A stretch of 45,854 nucleotides of DNA, taken from the NCBI GenBank assembly GCA_910584575.1, contig CAJUBG010000030.1, positions 1-45,854 on the forward strand. Direction: 5' to 3'. Within the stretch, counting starts at the first letter, position 1; each line of letters begins with the position of its first letter. The DNA comes from an uncultured Dorea sp. (lineage in GTDB: Bacteria; Bacillota; Clostridia; Lachnospirales; Lachnospiraceae). Shown here in pieces: positions 40,513 through 45,854 of the stretch. The notes below the pieces were generated by a model, which saw only the letters and a program-made list of their open reading frames with translations, made no database searches and was not told the origin of the DNA. A program made the translations under genes and the position numbers.

Positions 40513-41157
40513 ACATTCTCCTCCTTCACCATGCACAGACAGCCCTCACTCTCTGTTTCATTTGTTTTTCCCCGCTTTGCATAATGAGCTTTGAAGCGCT
40601 GCCAGAGTTTTCTGTATAAAAACAAAATAGTATGGCAGGACACCACACTATTTTACAGTCGCTTGGTAAAAGTGAGCACAAAACTCACTTCTGCCCCTCG
40701 TCTATATTCACATCTACCTAAATCCCTTTCCTTATCGCGAAATACCAGACTCATTACGAACCTCTCACACAACTCTGTTTTGACCTCATATAAGCAACTA
40801 AAGCACCCTCATCATTTGCAAAAAAAAGTACTTTTTTGATTATCCTAGAGTATATCACAAAAATAATACATTTACAATAAATTTTGTCATATAAAAAAAA
40901 TTTATTAAGAAGTAATGTAATCAATATCTTTGATATACATGAATATACAGATTATTGCTAAAATCGTTTCAACAACAGGCTGTGCCGCAATTACACCATT
41001 TAGTTTCCAAAAATAATTCAAAACAGCGACGAAACCTTAAAAGGGATTGAACAGGCAGCTTTCCATCTTCATTGCAGCGCAAGACAGCTTCAAAGGATTC
41101 TGAATCAGTGTGAAAACGCCGGATTAGTCAAAAAACTGGGAAAGGGGACATACAGGC
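40513..41157 (-). promoter_or_regulatory. Long leader/promoter region of the chemoreceptor gene
   Basis: A 645-bp stretch with no complete gene. On the minus strand, AAAATAGTGTGG (40654-40643) pairs with CCATACTATTTT (40635-40624) and is followed by GTTTTTATAC, a good intrinsic terminator about 100 bases before the ATG. Just upstream lies a second hairpin, AAGTGAG-TTTTGTG-CTCACTT (about 40690-40670). They could form an attenuator, or end transcription coming from the galactanase gene. A CGCGATAA box near 40735 only loosely resembles a sigma-28 -10. From 40830 to 41000 the DNA is AT-rich with nothing recognisable; 41004 onward holds a gene relic on the plus strand. Confidence 0.45.
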
Positions 41158-41204
41158 TTATCTCACAGCCCCACAGTCCCGATATGCCCGAAGCGCCCTA
41201 TTAA
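41004..41204 (+). pseudogene. Relic of a Crp/Fnr-type regulator (C-terminal winged helix)
   Basis: After an in-frame TAG at 41001 the frame reads 66 codons including TLKGIEQAAFHLHCSARQL and GLVKKLGKGTYRLIS. This is the pattern of the DNA-binding end of Crp/Fnr-family proteins (helix-turn-helix, then ...GLI-x-K-x-G-x-x-Y-x-L). There is no start codon and no sensor domain. Its 3' end overlaps the end of the galactanase gene on the other strand. Most likely a decayed gene fragment. Confidence 0.4.
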
Positions 41205-42165
41205 ACTTCAGCGTCTTCTCTCCAACCAGCTTAGCCGCGCCCAGTGGATACCGATCTGGCAGTATCTCCGAAGCCGCCTCCGGCTCCCAATAGAAAACTC
41301 CACATTCCTCCTGCCCGTCCTGCTCCATCATCGCGGCCACACAGTCGCTCACAATCTTGTAACTGCCCTCGTCGTCATATTCCAGTCCACCCACCTCGGC
41401 AATCATGACAGGCTTATGGAAGGCTCTGGAATAACCCTTTAATTTCTCAGAAAGCATATCCTTATCACTGTTAAACTGCTGCCAGTAGGGATAATACGAG
41501 AAGCCCAAGATATCCGTCTTTCCATTTTCAGCAAAGAAATTATCCAGAAAAGCGCCGCAAAAATCATTGTTGCATACCTCGGCCAGATGGGTAATTACCT
41601 GACACTCCGGACACACCTCCTTCACCGCATCATAACCCACATTCAGGAAGCGAACCAACTGCTTCGGCGCGTCCTTCAGACTCCCTCTGGGCCACATCAG
41701 CCCATTGTTAATCTCATTACCCACCTGCACCCAGTCCGGACAAACACCATTGTCCGCAAACAGCTTCATAACCTCCCTCGTGTGGTCTGCGATTCGTTTC
41801 TCCAACTGATTATCCGTATCATTCCTCCACTCCTCAGGGATATCCTGGTGCTCTGGATCTGCAAAATGATCGCTGTAATGGAAACCTGCCATCAGCTTCA
41901 TTCCCTTGGCTTTTACACGCTTTGCCATCTTAAATACGTTTTTTGCATCACAGAAGCCAAGCATACAAAGTTCATCCTCTGTTTTCTGCCAGAAAGCCTC
42001 CTCTGGCGGATTGACGAAAACACGGAGCCGAACCGCGTTTACCCCAAACTCCTTTAACACCTCTAATAAATCCGTCTCCTCATCTGCTTCATTCAGCCAG
42101 CGGTATCCCATTGTCTCCAACTGTGCCGCCCATCCTAAGTCAACGCCATAAATCATCTGTTTCAT
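41158..42165 (-). CDS. GH53 endo-beta-1,4-galactanase-like glycoside hydrolase
   Basis: A 335-aa enzyme of glycoside hydrolase family 53, which cuts beta-1,4-galactan side chains of pectin. The TIM-barrel motifs are AVRLRVFVNP, GFHYSDHFADP, VGNEINNGLMWP with the acid/base Glu151, and KPVMIAEVGG with the nucleophile Glu257. Unlike most GH53 enzymes it has no signal peptide, so it should act inside the cell on imported galacto-oligosaccharides. AAAGGAG precedes the start; GTG 42168 is an alternative to ATG 42165. It lies 30 bases downstream of an MFS transporter gene that may import the substrate, with a divergent AraC regulator. Confidence 0.88.
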   Translation of the reverse strand: MKQMIYGVDLGWAAQLETMGYRWLNEADEETDLLEVLKEFGVNAVRLRVFVNPPEEAFWQKTEDELCMLGFCDAKNVFKMAKRVKAKGMKLMAGFHYSDHFADPEHQDIPEEWRNDTDNQLEKRIADHTREVMKLFADNGVCPDWVQVGNEINNGLMWPRGSLKDAPKQLVRFLNVGYDAVKEVCPECQVITHLAEVCNNDFCGAFLDNFFAENGKTDILGFSYYPYWQQFNSDKDMLSEKLKGYSRAFHKPVMIAEVGGLEYDDEGSYKIVSDCVAAMMEQDGQEECGVFYWEPEAASEILPDRYPLGAAKLVGEKTLKFNRALRAYRDCGAVR

Positions 42166-42198
42166 CACTCATCTACTCCTTTCACAGATTAACCGACA

Positions 42199-43422
42199 TT
42201 ATGATTCTTTACGCAGTATATTGCCACGCATACGCAGCGCAGCCGCCCAATGCCGGACTGCGACATGCAGGGTTATGATAACCGGTATGGAAATAATCAG
42301 TATACAGAGAAACAGCATACTCTTTACTCCAAACCGGTCAATCACGAAGCCAGAATACAACAGGCTGGCAATTCCCGCCACACTGTTATATACCGCGTCT
42401 GCAATATTGTGCCCCAGGTTACGATACGCAGGCGCAACATTTCTTTCTGTTACACTTCGCATTGTAGGCAGCAGAATCCCCACGCCCATATTGAGGAGAC
42501 ATGAACCTGCAAAAATCATGACCGGCGATACGGCGCAGAAGGCCAGCGCCATTGTCAGAAAGGGCAGCAATGCAATCAGTATATACCGCAGACGGAGGGA
42601 ATATTTCTCCATCTTATCTGCTAAAGCAATAAACGGCACCTGCGTAATGGCACAGATAAACGCATCAATTCCAATGTCCGATACAGTACCTCCGACACTC
42701 TGAAGCACCGCGGTCTTCAGATTATTCATCGGCGCAACCGCAAGCCCGACCAACAGCAATATGATAATCAGATAGCTATATCCTGACGCAGTATTGGAAG
42801 ATGTGGAAAATATTTGTTTCAGGGAATGAAGGCTAAAACCGCCAGCCGGTTTATCCTGCGCCGCATCCTTACTGTCTGGGAGCATAACCGCTGCCGCAAT
42901 GCCGGTCAGCAGGAAAAATGTACCGAATATCAGCATAAAATGATAGCCAAAATCTGAAACAAGCTGTCCAAGTATCACAGACGTAACGGCAAACATAAGG
43001 GACGGCAGACAGCGTATTTTCCCATAAATCGAGAGATTATTCTCGCAGGCCAGTAAAAGCCATGAATCTATATTCGTCGCATGGGGCAGAGATACGAACC
43101 CTAATAACGGATACAAAACGGCAAGTACAAGAATACTGTCATAAGAAAAATAAATCAAATACATCAGCACGCCTGCCGTCAAAAAACATACGATTGAAAC
43201 CTTGCGGTTCGTGTGGAAACGGTCACACACCATCCCCCAGATAAAGGAACCTATAAATGCCGCCAGGAGAAAAGACGCCAAAAATATACTGACAAGCGTA
43301 TTGGTAATTCCCTTTGTCAGAAGATATGACATTAAAAACCCAATAAACGAAGCATGGAAACTCCAGTATGAAACCTCAAGCACAGAAAATCCAATCCAGT
43401 ATGACTTCTTCATTGTTCTCAT
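42199..43422 (-). CDS. MFS transporter, probably for (galacto)oligosaccharides
   Basis: A 407-aa major facilitator with about twelve membrane segments. The N-terminus (SVLEVSYWSFHASFIGFLMSYL) and GMVCDRFHTNRK loop resemble the LacY/nucleoside-symporter branch of MFS. AGAGGAAA precedes the ATG. It is co-oriented with the GH53 gene 33 bases downstream and divergent from an AraC regulator, so a sugar uptake role is a reasonable inference. Confidence 0.85.
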   Translation of the reverse strand: MRTMKKSYWIGFSVLEVSYWSFHASFIGFLMSYLLTKGITNTLVSIFLASFLLAAFIGSFIWGMVCDRFHTNRKVSIVCFLTAGVLMYLIYFSYDSILVLAVLYPLLGFVSLPHATNIDSWLLLACENNLSIYGKIRCLPSLMFAVTSVILGQLVSDFGYHFMLIFGTFFLLTGIAAAVMLPDSKDAAQDKPAGGFSLHSLKQIFSTSSNTASGYSYLIIILLLVGLAVAPMNNLKTAVLQSVGGTVSDIGIDAFICAITQVPFIALADKMEKYSLRLRYILIALLPFLTMALAFCAVSPVMIFAGSCLLNMGVGILLPTMRSVTERNVAPAYRNLGHNIADAVYNSVAGIASLLYSGFVIDRFGVKSMLFLCILIISIPVIITLHVAVRHWAAALRMRGNILRKES

Positions 43423-43579
43423 AACTATTTCCTCTCAATTCTACCAAACAAATATTAACCAAATTATAGAAAATCATTGACGTAATGGGAATATCATTTA
43501 TAATCTGATATATAGACAAAATTGAACCCGTAATGCACGGCAAAATATCGTCCGCATTATATTGAAAGGAGTCTGACAT

Positions 43580-44437
43580 ATGCTGCAATTTTCAGCTTAT
43601 CTCTATGATGAAGATCTCGATAATTATAATGTTAATCTCCCTTTTCTGGTACATAGCTGCGGCAGGGTTTCTTTTAACGGCAATAAAAACCTGAATATAA
43701 ACCGGATGTACGGCAGGAAAGACTTTCAGATTATCTACATCCATCAGGGAAAGGGACATTTTTTCCTGAATAACCATGAAGTCGTATTAAATGAAGGCTG
43801 TACCATAATTTACCAGCCCCTTGAAATACAGCAGTATTCTTTTCGCTATTTAGAAAATGCACAGTTTTACTGGCTGCATTTTTCCGGAAATGATATTCCT
43901 AATCTATTAGGAGAAGCGGGGTTAGATCGGCAGATTATAAATACCGGAATGGCGTCCTACATTCCGGCTCTGTTTGAAGGAATTATACGCGAGCTTAGCA
44001 TGAAACAGACGGGATATCTTCAGATTACCAATCTGAAGGGGCAAGAGCTGATCTGGATGCTCGCACGTGAAGCACAGAAGCAGGCACACCGAAACAGGAA
44101 TGGCTATAATGTCGAAATGGAAGAAATCCTCGAAACCATCCATCTAAAATATAATCAAGATTTGACTATCGAACAACTGGCGAGAGCATACGGAACAAGT
44201 ACAGGATGGTTCATAAAAGAGTTTGCAAAATATACCGGATGTACCCCCAAAAAATATATTAACGAAGTCCGGCTGAACCACGCAAAAGAACTGCTCACCT
44301 CTACCAACTATAATATAAGCAAGATTTCAACTGTGTGCGGCTTCGAGAATCCATTGTATTTTAGCAGGTATTTTCAGAAAAACTACCATATGGCGCCGAC
44401 CAAATATCGGAATACACTGAAAATCATACAAAACTAA
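43580..44437 (+). CDS. AraC family regulator of the galactanase/MFS operon
   Basis: A 285-aa regulator with a cupin domain (about 45-110, GKGHFFLNNHEVVLNEGCTI) and two C-terminal helix-turn-helix motifs (about 190-280): TIEQLARAYGTSTGWFIKEF and ISKISTVCGFENPLYFSRYF. GAAAGGAG precedes the ATG at a proper distance. It is divergent from the MFS-GH53 genes (157-bp gap) and probably activates them in response to the sugar. Confidence 0.92.
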   Translation: MLQFSAYLYDEDLDNYNVNLPFLVHSCGRVSFNGNKNLNINRMYGRKDFQIIYIHQGKGHFFLNNHEVVLNEGCTIIYQPLEIQQYSFRYLENAQFYWLHFSGNDIPNLLGEAGLDRQIINTGMASYIPALFEGIIRELSMKQTGYLQITNLKGQELIWMLAREAQKQAHRNRNGYNVEMEEILETIHLKYNQDLTIEQLARAYGTSTGWFIKEFAKYTGCTPKKYINEVRLNHAKELLTSTNYNISKISTVCGFENPLYFSRYFQKNYHMAPTKYRNTLKIIQN

Positions 44438-44455
44438 GAAAGAACTTGAAAAGTG

Positions 44456-44491
44456 CCAGAGCAGATTCCTCTTATATATGCTCTGGTTTTT
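44456..44491 (+). terminator. Terminator of the AraC gene
   Basis: CCAGAGCA (44456-44463) pairs with TGCTCTGG (44479-44486), followed by TTTTT. The 3' arm overlaps the last codons of the convergent iron-sulfur protein gene. Confidence 0.8.
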
Positions 44492-45167
44492 CTTGTAAAT
44501 ATTTCTGAGTATATGCGCAGACGGCAAAACATTTTCCACATAAATCCTTTTTAATACCTGTTTCCTCATACATAATTTCTACTTGCTTTTTAAAACACTT
44601 GTTTACATCTACAAGCTTTTCTCTTTGCATACCAGCTTCCCATAAAGTTCCCTTTAATGCCTGGGCAGGACATTTTTCTACACACAAAGTACAATTCCCA
44701 CACATGGAATATGAGATTGGCTCAGCACACACTAAAGGCGCATTCGTCAGTAAAGAGGAGATACGTATGGCTGAGCCATACTTTGAAGTTACAAGCAGAC
44801 AATTTTTTCCTATCCATCCAAGACCTGCCCTTACAGCCACAGTCTTATGCGGAAGCCTTGTAATATGATCCGGCTCTACCTTTACCCTATCTGTTGTCTG
44901 AGCATAAGCTTCAAATCCTTTATTCTTCAAAAATTCCTCTCCGGCCAGGGCTATTCTATTTAATTTTTTATTAAGAGAACCATATAAATCATAGTATTCT
45001 TTAGTTGGTGCTTTTTGTAGATCTATGATAATTTTTTTGGGAATTGGAACAGCTATTGCTATTCCTGATTTATAACCGCAATTCGGGACTTGACTGATAT
45101 CTCCAACTCCAACTAAGCCGGCACCTTCGCGACATAATAATTCTTTTACTTCTTCTGTTAATTTCAT
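44472..45167 (-). CDS. QueG-like protein with two [4Fe-4S] clusters
   Basis: A 231-aa protein. The C-terminal double-cluster domain has Cys156, 159, 162 and 166 (CGNCTLCVEKCP) and Cys191, 210, 213 and 217 (CGKCFAVC), enough for two [4Fe-4S] clusters. The middle (VRAGLGWIGKNCLLVTSKYG) matches the epoxyqueuosine reductase family. It is shorter than true QueG (about 370 aa): it lacks a clear cobalamin-binding part and the C-terminal HEAT region. It is therefore better called a QueG-like 4Fe-4S double-cluster protein of unknown substrate. AAGGAAAG precedes the ATG. Confidence 0.85.
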   Translation of the reverse strand: MKLTEEVKELLCREGAGLVGVGDISQVPNCGYKSGIAIAVPIPKKIIIDLQKAPTKEYYDLYGSLNKKLNRIALAGEEFLKNKGFEAYAQTTDRVKVEPDHITRLPHKTVAVRAGLGWIGKNCLLVTSKYGSAIRISSLLTNAPLVCAEPISYSMCGNCTLCVEKCPAQALKGTLWEAGMQREKLVDVNKCFKKQVEIMYEETGIKKDLCGKCFAVCAYTQKYLQEKPEHI

Positions 45168-45242
45168 AATGCTTTCCTTCTTACTCGATTATTCATATAT
45201 TGTAATATATTCTCTGCTGACCTTCAATCAATTAATTAAAAA

Positions 45243-45345
45243 GGGGCTGTCGGGAAATGACTGTATATCTACAATATGTTGCTATGCTTCATCATATCTC
45301 GCAACAATATATTGTGGACAAATCACATTTCCCGACAGCCTCTTT
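45243..45345 (-). terminator. Long terminator hairpin of the right-edge chemoreceptor gene
   Basis: On the minus strand GAGGCTGTCGGGAAATG pairs with CATTTCCCGACAGCCCC, enclosing an inner CAATAT...ATATTG stem, and is followed by TTTTTAATTAA. The GGCTGTCGG core is the same as in the 36890 terminator. Confidence 0.75.
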
Positions 45346-45384
45346 CTCAAGCTCTCCGAGCTTGGCTCTAACCAACAATGTTTG

Positions 45385-45854
45385 TTAATACTTTGCGTCG
45401 TCTGTGTACTCTCCGAAGGCATCCTTTCCTGCATCAGATGTAGTGTTATTGTTACTGTTGCTGTTCTGTTTCACACTAGAATCTCTATAAGTGGGGGCGC
45501 CTTCAAAGCCGCTGTTATCCAGACGGAAGCGACTGATCAGCCCCTTGAGCACATTAGCCTGTCCTGATAACTCCTCACTTGCAGCGGCAGATTCTTCAGC
45601 GGTAGCAGAATTCGTCTGCACTACACTGGAAATCTGATCCACAGCCGTGGAAATTTGAGAGAGAGAATTAGCCTCATCTTCGGTGGCGCTGGAGATCAGA
45701 TTAACAGCCTCCAACACCTTCTGGGAACTTTCCACCACGGTCTTCAACGCCTGACTCGTCTCCTGGGACAGGTCAAGCCCCTCCTTAACCGCTGAAACAG
45801 TGTCTTCAATCAGCGCAGCAGTACTCTTGGCCGCCTTGGCAGACTTGCTGGCCA
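45385..45854 (-). CDS. Methyl-accepting chemotaxis protein (3' end only)
   Basis: Partial: the gene enters from the right edge, reading ASKSAKAAKSTAALIEDTV at 45852 downward, the helix after the signalling tip. It includes LSQISTAVDQISSVVQTNSA and ATAEESAAASEELSGQAN, the methylation-helix region of chemoreceptors, closely like the end of the receptor at 38383. After LISRFRLD there is a 35-residue flexible tail rich in Ser/Asn ending EYTDDAKY, which the other receptor lacks. The sensor domain is outside the window. Confidence 0.92.
   Translation of the reverse strand, partial: ASKSAKAAKSTAALIEDTVSAVKEGLDLSQETSQALKTVVESSQKVLEAVNLISSATEDEANSLSQISTAVDQISSVVQTNSATAEESAAASEELSGQANVLKGLISRFRLDNSGFEGAPTYRDSSVKQNSNSNNNTTSDAGKDAFGEYTDDAKY

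Noticed and set aside
44472..45167. Queuosine biosynthesis enzyme QueG proper
   Set aside because: Only 231 aa: lacks the C-terminal region and a clear cobalamin-binding part of true QueG; kept as QueG-like.

Overview
The window comes from a motile Gram-positive Clostridia chromosome, most probably a gut Lachnospiraceae. The evidence is the flagellar order flgM-flgN-flgK-flgL-DUF6470-fliW-csrA, strong AGGAGG ribosome binding sites, a DUF6033-like gene, sugar ABC cassettes without their own ATPase, and AAA/PD-(D/E)XK genes typical of that family. Nothing here fixes the genus.

Layout. 1-6.5 kb (+): cheB, then the late flagellar cluster with an internal terminator that sets fliW-csrA apart. 6.6-13.1 kb: a DUF6033-like gene, topB, a DUF1847 protein, a DUF3810 membrane metalloprotease and an unrecognised 318-aa protein; two of these have sigma-28-like promoter matches. 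13.2-16.1 kb (-): an AT-rich three-gene cassette, DUF262 protein -> ABC-type ATPase -> HNH nuclease, which looks like a Septu/PtuAB-like pair with a GmrS-like partner and is a candidate anti-phage system. 16.2-20.4 kb: a sugar ABC transporter with a divergent AraC regulator. 20.5-22.6 kb: an XRE regulator, an EamA transporter, and a small HTH operon whose second gene runs into a repeat array.

22.7-29.8 kb holds the most interesting region: an RNA-repair locus. rtcB (RNA ligase) is divergent from two tandem WYL-domain regulators. Immediately downstream of rtcB, on the same strand, is a 62-nt element that folds as a circularly permuted tRNA elbow with a GNRA-capped acceptor stub, the hallmark of the YrlA bacterial Y RNA. 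A highly structured segment and a slipin/SPFH gene follow. No Ro60 (TROVE) gene is in the window.

29.9-33.4 kb: two rearranged AAA ATPase genes, one that appears to have lost its nuclease domain in frame and one fused in frame to glycerate kinase. 33.6-38.2 kb: a corrinoid-type methyltransferase (URO-D fold) coupled to an NhaC antiporter, an ECF S-component and an MFS transporter. 38.4-45.9 kb: a chemoreceptor, a GH53 galactanase with MFS transporter and AraC regulator, a two-[4Fe-4S] QueG-like protein, and the 3' end of a second chemoreceptor.

A dispersed family of about 60-bp units occurs as tandem arrays at three places (10.74, 22.42 and 25.67 kb), always in the same orientation relative to the gene or RNA upstream, with stem-preserving sequence changes. 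All gene identities come from reading motifs; no database search was run.
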